A stretch of 5,457 nucleotides of DNA from JAUVIB01 sp964424545 (GTDB lineage Bacteria > Calditrichota > Calditrichia > Calditrichales > Calditrichaceae), in assembly GCA_964424545.1 (NCBI GenBank), contig CAYRJN010000232.1, positions 1 through 5,457 on the forward strand. Reading direction: 5' to 3'. The notes beneath the pieces were generated by a model. It had not been told where the DNA came from, searched no databases, and saw only the letters and a list, made by a program, of their open reading frames with translations. Shown here one piece after another: positions 1-5,398 of this stretch. A program made the translations under genes and the position numbers. Within the stretch, counting starts at the first letter, position 1, and every line of letters begins with the position of its first letter.

Positions 1-1
1 A

Positions 2-652
2 TTTAATGCGAGTAAGGGAATTAATCTGATTTACACATCAGGTCAAAACATTGATCGACTTATTTCAATTTATAGAGCTTGCAAAAGGACGGGAAAGACT
101 CTTGTTATTGATTTTTATATAGCAAATGTTTTGAAAGAATTATCTGATTTTGGAACGATACCTTATCCGTCTAAAAAGTTTCCTGAAATAAAAGTCTTCT
201 TCCCGTATCGACTCTCCAGAATGATTAGAAATAAGAGGAATGATAAGTTATTGTATCGTTTTAAGAACCATAAAATTACGAAAAAACAAATCGGAGAGCA
301 GTTCGATAAAATAGTAATGATTGTCCGCCCAAGCATGTTGAAAGATTTGGAATATATTAAAGAGCTTAAAGACGGTATGTTTATTTATTCGATGTGGGAT
401 GGGTATAAAAACGAAAAAACCACAAAAAAGTTTATTGATTTCCTTCACAGTAAAGGGATGTCCGAAAAGCAGATTCATACAAGTGGACATGCTGACCGAG
501 ACGCACTGAAAAGAATGGTTGAAGTTTTGAAACCGAAGAATCTTGTTCCAATTCATACATTTGAAGGCGATGAATATGAGAAGATATTTACAGGAACAAA
601 AGTGCTAAGAATCAATGATAACGAGACAGTATCAATGTCCGAAAACACATAA
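2..652 (+). CDS. beta-CASP metallo-beta-lactamase-fold nuclease, C-terminal part (5' end outside the window)
   Basis: The reading frame is open from the left edge to TAA at 650-652 and gives 216 residues; the N-terminal catalytic half is missing. The fragment opens with YTSGQNIDRLISIYRACKRTGKT, which resembles the beta-CASP insert of RNA-processing MBL nucleases. Near the end, HTSGHAD (His163 of the fragment, bases 488-490) matches the conserved SGHA histidine. LVPIHTF (His185) matches the later P-[IV]-H motif. In characterised members (RNase J, CPSF73 type) these histidines bind the catalytic metals. Proteins of this family cut or trim RNA, less often DNA, in the cytoplasm. A TTG at 131 could be read as a start, but homology-like sequence continues upstream of it, so it is internal. 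The stop codon lies inside the first attC repeat, which suggests the gene is itself cassette cargo. The family call is good; substrate and exact subfamily are unknown. Confidence 0.85.
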   Translation, partial: FNASKGINLIYTSGQNIDRLISIYRACKRTGKTLVIDFYIANVLKELSDFGTIPYPSKKFPEIKVFFPYRLSRMIRNKRNDKLLYRFKNHKITKKQIGEQFDKIVMIVRPSMLKDLEYIKELKDGMFIYSMWDGYKNEKTTKKFIDFLHSKGMSEKQIHTSGHADRDALKRMVEVLKPKNLVPIHTFEGDEYEKIFTGTKVLRINDNETVSMSENT

Positions 653-718
653 CAAATCACTACACTGGATTTATACTTCGCTACGATCCGTAAAAACCAG
701 TTATTTCAAGCATTATAT
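647..718 (+). repeat. integron attC site 1 (degenerate R' core)
   Basis: R'' box ACATAAC is at 647-653, followed by a 10-nt spacer. Left arm ACTGG (664-668), an extra A at 669 and TTTATAC (670-676) face right arm GTAAAAA (690-696) and CCAGT (697-701) across a 13-nt loop, with one A/A mismatch. A second 10-nt spacer leads to the R' position at 712-718. About 58 of 72 positions match the repeat at 1188-1259, and every segment has the same length. The extra unpaired base on the left arm is typical of attC, where it sets strand choice by the integrase. R' reads ATTATAT, so the G of the usual GTTRRRY is A here, which should weaken recombination. The beta-CASP stop codon is at 650-652, within R''. 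Confidence 0.85.
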
Positions 719-1253
719 ACAAAAGGAGAAACAAGACGATATGATAGAGGAAGGTAATTACGAAGAAAAAGTATACTCCTTTGCCCGTAAAGATTGGCAG
801 CCATTAATTGAACTGATCCCTGAGATCGAAAGTACGTCAAAATTCGGAAAGTGGGTGGGCGGAAAGAATAATGAAGAGGGAATTATTCAGATGCCATATT
901 GTGTTGCATCGCCAGTGGTATCCAAATTCTTGGAAATTGTTTATGGTTTGCCTATTATCATAAGCTTTAATTGGGGTACGTGGGAAGAAGGTCATCAGAT
1001 GGCAAGTGATGAGAGCTTTGATTTCGACACCGTTGAGCTTCCGGTGAAATGTAAATTAATAACGGCCATTGTAAGGAATGATAGGTTTTGCGAGGGCGCT
1101 TTGGTTTCGGCATTTGAATCTGGTCTAATCTTGAGGCTTCTCAAATCTATCAAAAAGGAAGTGGTTGCGATAAGTAAATGAATACACACATAACAAATCA
1201 CCGCACTGGATTTTTACTTCGCTGCGTTACGTAAAAACCAGTAAGATCAGTCG
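713..1253 (+). mobile_element. complete integron gene cassette carrying a DUF6508 gene
   Basis: Integron cassettes run from the TT of one core (G^TTRRRY) to the G of the next. Here that is T713 to G1253, about 541 bp. It holds one gene in the + orientation, ending 6 bases before the R'' box of its own attC (1188-1259), with little spare DNA on either side. This is the standard cassette layout. When excised as a circle its core would read GTTATAT, still close to consensus. I see no promoter inside, so expression probably depends on read-through from the left, as is usual for cassettes. No integrase gene or attI site is in the window. Confidence 0.8.
741..1181 (+). CDS. DUF6508 domain protein (cassette gene)
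   Basis: The protein has 146 residues and function is unknown. Features that fit DUF6508 are an N-terminal W..LIELIPEIE helix (residues 19-30), FGKWVGG (35-41), a MPY motif (51-53), FNWGTWEEG (76-84) and a strongly conserved-looking C-terminal block, TAIVRNDRFCEGALVSAFESG at 108-128. The size is that of a whole small single-domain protein with no signal peptide or membrane segment, so it is probably cytoplasmic. The ATG at 741 is preceded by AAGGAG at 723-728 (12-nt gap, slightly long). The frame is open back to 615, but that stretch is attC sequence and should not be coding. As I recall, DUF6508 proteins turn up repeatedly as small accessory genes, including in cassettes; no biochemical role is known to me. 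The family call rests on recognition by eye. Confidence 0.8.
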   Translation: MIEEGNYEEKVYSFARKDWQPLIELIPEIESTSKFGKWVGGKNNEEGIIQMPYCVASPVVSKFLEIVYGLPIIISFNWGTWEEGHQMASDESFDFDTVELPVKCKLITAIVRNDRFCEGALVSAFESGLILRLLKSIKKEVVAISK

Positions 1254-1259
1254 TTATGC
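1188..1259 (+). repeat. integron attC site 2 (intact R' core, last of the array)
   Basis: R'' box ACATAAC (1188-1194) and R' box GTTATGC (1253-1259) are inverted copies at 6 of 7 positions. Inside, ACTGG (1205-1209), extra A1210 and TTTTTAC (1211-1217) pair perfectly with GTAAAAA (1231-1237) and CCAGT (1238-1242) around a 13-nt loop. Both spacers between box and stem are 10 nt. The start AACAAATCACCGCA resembles the common AACAAGTCGCTGCA start of many attC sites. The 72-bp length is within the known attC range. It belongs to the DUF6508 cassette and looks competent for recombination. No further copy follows, so this is the right-hand end of the array. Confidence 0.9.
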
Positions 1260-1460
1260 AAATTTTTTGATAGTGGTAACATATCAGTCATTTCTACGGA
1301 AGCAAGAATCTGAAATATTGGTAATGTGAACTATGAATTCATAAACTTACAAATTGAGAATAATGCAAAAATAAATAAAGATTTCTAAAATTAGTTGTTT
1401 TTTTGAAATTCCTATACTTAAATCGAAAGATTCATTTACAATTAGCGTAATTGAAATAAC

Positions 1461-1489
1461 TTGATTTGGATATCTAATTTATTTAAAAT
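1461..1489 (+). promoter_or_regulatory. candidate sigma-70-type promoter for the sigma/anti-sigma operon
   Basis: TTGATT (1461-1466) and TAAAAT (1484-1489) are separated by 17 bp, giving a start near 1496 and a leader of about 20 nt before the TTG start codon. The -10 is the same hexamer as in the better candidate ahead of mtnA. In such AT-rich DNA a match of this quality can arise by chance. Confidence 0.4.
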
Positions 1490-1505
1490 TGGGACTTGAT
1501 TTTTT

Positions 1506-1511
1506 AAGGAG
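1506..1511 (+). promoter_or_regulatory. ribosome binding site that supports the TTG start of the sigma factor
   Basis: AAGGAG lies 5 nt ahead of TTG at 1517-1519. The next in-frame ATG (codon 12, at 1550) has no comparable site and would remove the start of sigma region 2, so TTG is the likely start. Confidence 0.75.
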
Positions 1512-1516
1512 ATATT

Positions 1517-2089
1517 TTGGCTACATTAGAACAACAACGTTTTTCAGGCATGATAGAACCACATCTATCATCAATGTACAGCACGGCACTGCGCATGACG
1601 CACAATCCCCAGGATGCGGAAGATCTCGTACAGGAAACGCTGTTTAAAGCATATCGCGCGCTCGAACAATTTAAAGAGGGAACTAATTTTCGGGCTTGGG
1701 TTTTTCGCATATTGGTTAACACCTTTATAACAGCCTATCGCAAGGCCATTAAGCAGCCTCAAAAAGTAAGTTACGACGACATGGAAGAATTTTTCCTTTA
1801 TAAGCGTTTAGATAATACAACAAGCCTTCAAGAGATGTCTAAGGAGGATTTTTTAGACAACTTTTTTGAAGACGATATTAAAAACGCTTTGGAAAGTCTG
1901 CCTTATCATTTCAGATTGGTTGTTTTATTGAGCGACGTGGAAGGATTTTCGTACAATGAAATAGCCAATATCATCGATGCGCCGCTCGGTACGGTTATGT
2001 CCAGGCTTCATCGTGGCAGAAAGCTTTTACAAAGACAATTATGGAACTACGCTAAAACAAGGGGATACGTTACCGATGACGTCCAATAG
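1517..2089 (+). CDS. ECF RNA polymerase sigma factor, SigR/SigH-like
   Basis: The protein has 190 residues, normal for a group 4 (ECF) sigma-70 factor. Region sigma2 spans about residues 12-80 and includes NPQDAEDLVQETLFKAYRAL (30-49) and TNFRAWVFRILVNTFITAYR (56-75). The latter resembles the TNCRAWLF.IL.NTFIN.YR segment of Streptomyces SigR and related redox-linked factors. A poorly conserved acidic linker (about 81-118) leads to sigma4 (119-175), whose helix-turn-helix FSYNEIANIIDAPLGTVMSR (144-163) would read the -35 element. There is no signal peptide and no C-terminal extension. It overlaps the downstream zinc anti-sigma gene by 14 bp, which points to translational coupling. It should direct RNA polymerase to a stress regulon once released by the anti-sigma factor. 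The ECF call is very secure; the SigR-type subgroup is inferred from sequence resemblance and partner. Confidence 0.93.
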   Translation: MATLEQQRFSGMIEPHLSSMYSTALRMTHNPQDAEDLVQETLFKAYRALEQFKEGTNFRAWVFRILVNTFITAYRKAIKQPQKVSYDDMEEFFLYKRLDNTTSLQEMSKEDFLDNFFEDDIKNALESLPYHFRLVVLLSDVEGFSYNEIANIIDAPLGTVMSRLHRGRKLLQRQLWNYAKTRGYVTDDVQ

Positions 2090-2327
2090 AAAAAAAAGAT
2101 ACGATTGCGGCGATATTGAAAATTTATATCAGCAATATTTGGATAACGAACTTAACGAAGAACAGAAAAAACTATTTGAAGAACATCTGGAATATTGTCT
2201 TCCATGCGATAAAAAAATCAGCTTCGAGATGAAGCTTAAAGAATATATTCATTCGCAGGCGCTTAAAATTAAAGATTCCGAAACGCCAAAATTTAAAGTG
2301 GAAAATATAATTAGCGGTTCTTCTTAG
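2076..2327 (+). CDS. zinc-binding anti-sigma factor (ZAS), RsrA-like
   Basis: The protein has 83 residues and is soluble, with no membrane helix. The ATG at 2076 lies within the end of the sigma gene and has AAGGGGA at 2059-2065 as SD; the frame is open back to 1977 but that part is sigma coding sequence. Cys11, then His37-x3-Cys41-x2-Cys44 (HLEYCLPC), forms the ZAS signature. These are the only three cysteines, and the four ligands have the same numbers as in S. coelicolor RsrA. In RsrA, zinc bound there holds SigR inactive, and oxidation to a disulfide releases both. The segment IENLYQQYLDNEL (14-26) matches the N-terminal helix of the fold. RsrA's extra cysteines (31, 61, 62) are absent. 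I infer that it inhibits the sigma factor encoded just upstream and senses thiol oxidation. The anti-sigma role is well supported; redox sensing is probable but unproven, as some ZAS proteins do not respond to it. Confidence 0.88.
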   Translation: MTSNRKKRYDCGDIENLYQQYLDNELNEEQKKLFEEHLEYCLPCDKKISFEMKLKEYIHSQALKIKDSETPKFKVENIISGSS

Positions 2328-3126
2328 GCTTGCTGATATATTCTATGGGTTGATTGAAAAGATAATTCCGTATTTTTATTATATCGGAAAAGGTTTCGCC
2401 CATTTTATCCGCCTTTTGCGCCTCAATTTGAATATTTATGGGCGCCCAAAGATCGTTAATAATTGTATTCTTTAACGAAATAATATACCCGCCTTTGATT
2501 TCATCGTTTTCTACCGTTTGAATTATCCAACCGGTACACAACCATTTTGTTTTTACGGCGCGAAAACGCGGCAAGGTAATAACGCGTTTGTTTTGAGACG
2601 GATAAATTGTTTCAATTTTAATGCACATTCCGTTTAGTCCGAAATAGTACTTTATATCCGTCTCCTGCGGTCCGGAGCCGTTAACATAGCTTAGAACAAT
2701 CGTCTGGTCATCGTCAAAACCGATTTCATAATCTTCGCGCAAGCTGTTGTAAATTCCCCTGAAAAAGAATCGCTGCAAATCCGGTAAAATACCTTTAACT
2801 TGTTGATTTAACGCGGATATTTGCCGTTGATATTCGCCATATTTATCTTGTGGCAAAGTGGGCACGCCCTGTTGCGATAAGAAGAGCCTGTCCGGCGCAA
2901 ACCAAATCATTTGGATAGGAAATACTTCAGGATTATTCCATAATTTTTTTGCAAAAGTTTCGAGAGACACATTGGTAACAAGGGCGGTAAAATTGTGTAC
3001 ATTTTCACTCGATAGACAGTAGTAAGAATCACGTACTTTTTTAAAAAAATCTCGCTCGTCAAAATTAGTAATTTGAGCTTCGGCGCGAAGCATAAAAAGT
3101 ATAATAAGAATATAAAAATATCGCAT
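2311..3126 (-). CDS. secreted protein of unknown function, possibly LolA-like fold
   Basis: The protein has 271 residues and I do not recognise the family. MRYFYILIILFMLRAEA followed by Gln18 looks like a Sec signal peptide cut after AEA by signal peptidase I. There is no cysteine for lipidation and no later membrane helix, so the product is probably periplasmic or exported. The mature part starts with helical sequence, then WFAPDRLFLSQQG (75-87), a helical middle (93-125) and a strand-rich second half (142-235) with alternating hydrophobic residues, as in QTIVLSYVNG and TDIKYYFGLNGMCIKIETIY. This plan recalls the LolA/LolB-type lipoprotein-carrier barrel, but that is only an impression. Three cysteines remain (37, 168, 197). 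ATG at 3124-3126 has AAAGGA as SD (3133-3138 on this strand). The 3' end overlaps the convergent anti-sigma gene by 17 bp. Its own promoter candidate is at 3154-3182. No function is assigned. Confidence 0.8.
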   Translation of the reverse strand: MRYFYILIILFMLRAEAQITNFDERDFFKKVRDSYYCLSSENVHNFTALVTNVSLETFAKKLWNNPEVFPIQMIWFAPDRLFLSQQGVPTLPQDKYGEYQRQISALNQQVKGILPDLQRFFFRGIYNSLREDYEIGFDDDQTIVLSYVNGSGPQETDIKYYFGLNGMCIKIETIYPSQNKRVITLPRFRAVKTKWLCTGWIIQTVENDEIKGGYIISLKNTIINDLWAPINIQIEAQKADKMGETFSDIIKIRNYLFNQPIEYISKPKKNR

Positions 3127-3153
3127 ATTTTTTCCTTTAATTAAAGCTTAAGG

Positions 3154-3182
3154 AAAATACATAATAATTTAATTAAGAACAA
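3154..3182 (-). promoter_or_regulatory. candidate promoter for the secreted-protein gene
   Basis: Read on the minus strand: TTGTTC (3177-3182), a 17-bp spacer, then TATTTT (3154-3159). Transcription would start near 3147, about 20 nt ahead of the ATG. Just downstream is a perfect 12-bp palindrome, CTTTAATTAAAG (3135-3146), overlapping the SD; it could be an operator or simply AT-rich chance. Confidence 0.45.
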
Positions 3183-3195
3183 TTGAATTTCTTTT

Positions 3196-3224
3196 TTGCG
3201 ATACCTGCATTTTTTTTGTAAAAT
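3196..3224 (+). promoter_or_regulatory. candidate promoter for the mtnA-lipoprotein operon
   Basis: TTGCGA (3196-3201), a 17-bp spacer and TAAAAT (3219-3224) give a start near 3231 and a leader of about 23 nt before the mtnA ATG. This is the best sigma-70-type match in the window and sits back to back with the minus-strand promoter candidate. Confidence 0.55.
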
Positions 3225-3253
3225 AGATACTTGAAATTATTAAACAGTCATAA

Positions 3254-4279
3254 ATGAAAATAGAAACGATTAAATTCGAAAACGACAGATTATCAATCAT
3301 TGACCAATCTGTTTTACCGGATAATTTCCAATACATCGATTTAAGGACGCTTGACGATATTATAGAGGCAATAAAAACGTTAAAAGTTCGCGGCGCTCCG
3401 GCTATAGGGATAACAGCCGCTTACGGTTTCTATATACATTTACGTTCTTTGAAAAAAGCGGACAAATTAAACCATAGAGAATTGATCAAAGCCGCCGAGA
3501 GGTTAAATCATAGTCGTCCTACTGCGGTCAATTTGGCATGGGCCGTCGATAAAATGCTGCAAGCCTACGAAAACAGCAAAACGTTAAACAATCGGCTTGA
3601 TATTTTAAAGAACACAGCTATACAAATTCATAATGAAGATCGACGCTCATGTGATATGATCGGCAAATACGGTTCGTCTCTCGTAAGCGACGGCTTTGGC
3701 ATTTTAACGCATTGCAACGCCGGCATACTTGCCACGGGCGGAAAAGGAACGGCCTTGTCGGTAATTTACAACGCGGCGGAACAAAATAAAAAGGTTCATG
3801 TATTCGTTGATGAAACACGGCCCGTAGGACAAGGCGCGAGGCTGACTTTTTGGGAATTAAATATGAACAATATCCCCGCCACTTTAATCGCCGATAATAT
3901 GGCCGCCAGTTTAATGAAGCAAGCCAAAGTGGACATGGTGGTGGTCGGCGCCGACCGTATAGCGATGAACGGTGATACAGCCAATAAAATAGGCACCTAT
4001 GCGCTTGCCGTTCTGGCGAAATATCATAAAATACCTTTTTATGTCGCCGCGCCAATCTCCACTTTTGATAAAAACTTGCAGAACGGCGAGGGCATTCCAA
4101 TAGAATACAGGGATAAAAATGAAGTGTTATCCTTTTGGAATATTAAAAATTCTTTATCGGGAAACGTTTACAATCCGGCTTTTGATATAACGCCGGCCGC
4201 CTTAATTGACGGTATTATTACGGAAAAGGGCATAATTACCAAACCATCTGAATTATCAATAAAAACAAAATTATTTTAA
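3254..4279 (+). CDS. mtnA: S-methyl-5-thioribose-1-phosphate isomerase
   Basis: The protein has 341 residues, the usual length. It converts 5-methylthioribose-1-phosphate to 5-methylthioribulose-1-phosphate in the cytoplasmic methionine salvage pathway. It belongs to the aIF2B/MtnA family. Motifs in order: VRGAPAIG (45-52, phosphate/substrate binding), SRPTAVNLAWA (87-97), THCNAG with catalytic Cys154, ETRPVGQGARLTFWEL (187-202), VGADRI with catalytic Asp234, NGDTANKIGTY (239-249) and NPAFDITPAALIDGIITEKG (307-326). The catalytic Cys/Asp pair corresponds to Cys160/Asp240 of the B. subtilis enzyme, and with the full length separates it from regulatory eIF2B-like proteins. Ribose-1,5-bisphosphate isomerase is a less likely alternative. 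The ATG has no clear SD, unlike its neighbours, so translation may be modest. The GQ in ETRPVGQG differs from the more usual LQ. No other salvage gene is in the window. A TPR lipoprotein gene follows after 21 bp. Confidence 0.94.
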   Translation: MKIETIKFENDRLSIIDQSVLPDNFQYIDLRTLDDIIEAIKTLKVRGAPAIGITAAYGFYIHLRSLKKADKLNHRELIKAAERLNHSRPTAVNLAWAVDKMLQAYENSKTLNNRLDILKNTAIQIHNEDRRSCDMIGKYGSSLVSDGFGILTHCNAGILATGGKGTALSVIYNAAEQNKKVHVFVDETRPVGQGARLTFWELNMNNIPATLIADNMAASLMKQAKVDMVVVGADRIAMNGDTANKIGTYALAVLAKYHKIPFYVAAPISTFDKNLQNGEGIPIEYRDKNEVLSFWNIKNSLSGNVYNPAFDITPAALIDGIITEKGIITKPSELSIKTKLF

Positions 4280-4300
4280 TTAGAGAAGGAGAATTTTTTT

Positions 4301-5398
4301 ATGAAAAGATTTATATTTTTATCGACGCTGACTCTTTTTATTGTCACTGTCATAAGCTCCTGCCGTCCCCCTGAATTAGAAGGCGCTTTTGTGGACTATA
4401 AAGCGGGCAGAATGGAAAACGCTTTAAAACTTGCCAAAGAATCAACGGAAAAATATCCGACAAATCCCGAAGCCTGGTATCTTCTCGGCGATATCTACGG
4501 ACAGCAAGGCGATTATACAAAAATGATGGAAGCTTATAACAAGTCGCTTGAGCTGAGCAAGCAATTTGAAACGCAAATCACAAATCAAAAAAATTATTAT
4601 TACACGGACGCTTTTAACCGCGCGGTAAACAATTATAATAGCTATGTTAAAGCGCCCGATAAAAGCGATGAAAAAGCTAAAAAAATCCTCGACCAGGCAA
4701 TCAGCGATTTTCAAAAAGCGGCAATGGTTAAAGATACGTTTCAGCCGAATCAGCTTATTGCCGTTTGTTATAGCTTGAAAGACGATTCCGTAAATACGGT
4801 TAAAGCATACAAAAAATTAACCGAGGTGGCGCCCGATTCCGTCAGCGCCTGGCTGCATTTCGGAAACTACTATTTAACTCATTCGGATTTTAAAAAGGCT
4901 ATCCCTTATCTCGAAAAAGCGTACGAACTTGACAACAATGATTCCGATGTAATTGCCTCCCTATCGCAGGCTTATGACTTCGCCGGCGAGAAAGATAAAG
5001 CAATTGTTCTTTATGATAAAGCGATAAAATTAAATCCGCAAGAGAAAGCTTTCCCTTTTAATCTCGGATTGCTTTATTATAAAAACTCTATAAAAGAAGG
5101 CATCAGTGACGCAGAGAAAAAAGAAGCATTACAAAAATGTATAGACAATTTTAACCGTGTAATCGAATTGGCGCCCGAATCAAATGAAGATTTTATTAAA
5201 CAAGCTTATGAAATTAAAAGCTCGGCTGAAATTCAATTGGAAAAATACGAAGACGCTAAAGTCACCTTAGAAAGAGCGCTTGAGCTTTTCCCCGATACCG
5301 GCACTTTGTATTACAACCTCGGCATCGTGTATGGCAGACTCGGTGAAAAAGAAAAATCAAAAGAGGCTTTTGCCAAAGCCGAAGAATTGGGTTATTAA
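4301..5398 (+). CDS. TPR-repeat lipoprotein
   Basis: The protein has 365 residues. MKRF, a hydrophobic stretch and the lipobox ISSC (Cys21) form a signal peptidase II signal, so the mature protein is lipid-anchored and faces the periplasm. Arg22 and Pro23 follow the cysteine, with no Asp at +2. The remainder is tetratricopeptide repeats: about 24-55, 56-89 (AWYLLGDIYGQQGDYTKMMEAY), 147-180, 181-214 (AWLHFGNYYLTHSDFKKAIPYLEKA), 215-248, 249-293 with an insert near 262-275, 298-331 and 334-365. Residues 90-145 are a less regular helical, lysine-rich spacer. TPR arrays bind other proteins, so a scaffold or envelope-assembly role is likely, but the partner cannot be told. AAGGAG (4286-4291) lies 9 nt ahead of the ATG. 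With only 21 bp after mtnA and no terminator between, the two are probably co-transcribed; a functional link to methionine salvage is not evident. Confidence 0.88.
   Translation: MKRFIFLSTLTLFIVTVISSCRPPELEGAFVDYKAGRMENALKLAKESTEKYPTNPEAWYLLGDIYGQQGDYTKMMEAYNKSLELSKQFETQITNQKNYYYTDAFNRAVNNYNSYVKAPDKSDEKAKKILDQAISDFQKAAMVKDTFQPNQLIAVCYSLKDDSVNTVKAYKKLTEVAPDSVSAWLHFGNYYLTHSDFKKAIPYLEKAYELDNNDSDVIASLSQAYDFAGEKDKAIVLYDKAIKLNPQEKAFPFNLGLLYYKNSIKEGISDAEKKEALQKCIDNFNRVIELAPESNEDFIKQAYEIKSSAEIQLEKYEDAKVTLERALELFPDTGTLYYNLGIVYGRLGEKEKSKEAFAKAEELGY

Larger units (their letters stand above)
1260..1516. other. gene-free junction between cassette array and sigma-factor gene
   Basis: About 257 bp, very AT-rich, with no open frame of note on the + strand: the ATGs at 1324, 1333 and 1363 each meet a stop within a few codons. 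I see no third attC repeat, tRNA, transposon end or clear terminator hairpin. It contains candidate promoter sequence for the sigma-factor gene and its SD site. It probably marks the boundary between mobile array and resident chromosome, and may include remnants of decayed cassettes. Confidence 0.55.

Noticed and set aside
131..133. TTG at 131 as start of the nuclease gene
   Set aside because: The same frame is open to the window edge, and residues before it fit the beta-CASP family, so the gene is longer.
664..701. Hairpin as a rho-independent terminator of the nuclease gene (and likewise 1205-1242)
   Set aside because: No T-run follows the stem, the loop is 13 nt, and the same structure recurs with attC boxes on both sides.
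615..740. In-frame upstream extension of the DUF6508 gene from 615
   Set aside because: This stretch is the end of the nuclease gene plus attC 1. The ATG at 741 has an SD and begins where family-like sequence begins.
647..1259. CRISPR array
   Set aside because: There are only two copies, 541 bp apart, with a gene between them and hairpin structure of attC type.
1451..1476. TTGAAA/TATCTA as promoter of the sigma gene
   Set aside because: The spacer is only 14 bp; the TTGATT/TAAAAT pair with 17 bp fits better.
1977..2075. Upstream extension of the anti-sigma gene
   Set aside because: It is an out-of-frame reading of sigma region 4. The ATG at 2076 has an SD and places the zinc ligands at family-typical positions.
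3618..4100. Long minus-strand open frame inside mtnA
   Set aside because: It has Arg/Cys/Pro-rich low-quality composition and lies opposite a clearly conserved enzyme gene, so it is a shadow. The other minus-strand frames at 248-556, 995-1201, 1504-1762 and 4442-4714 are rejected for the same reason.
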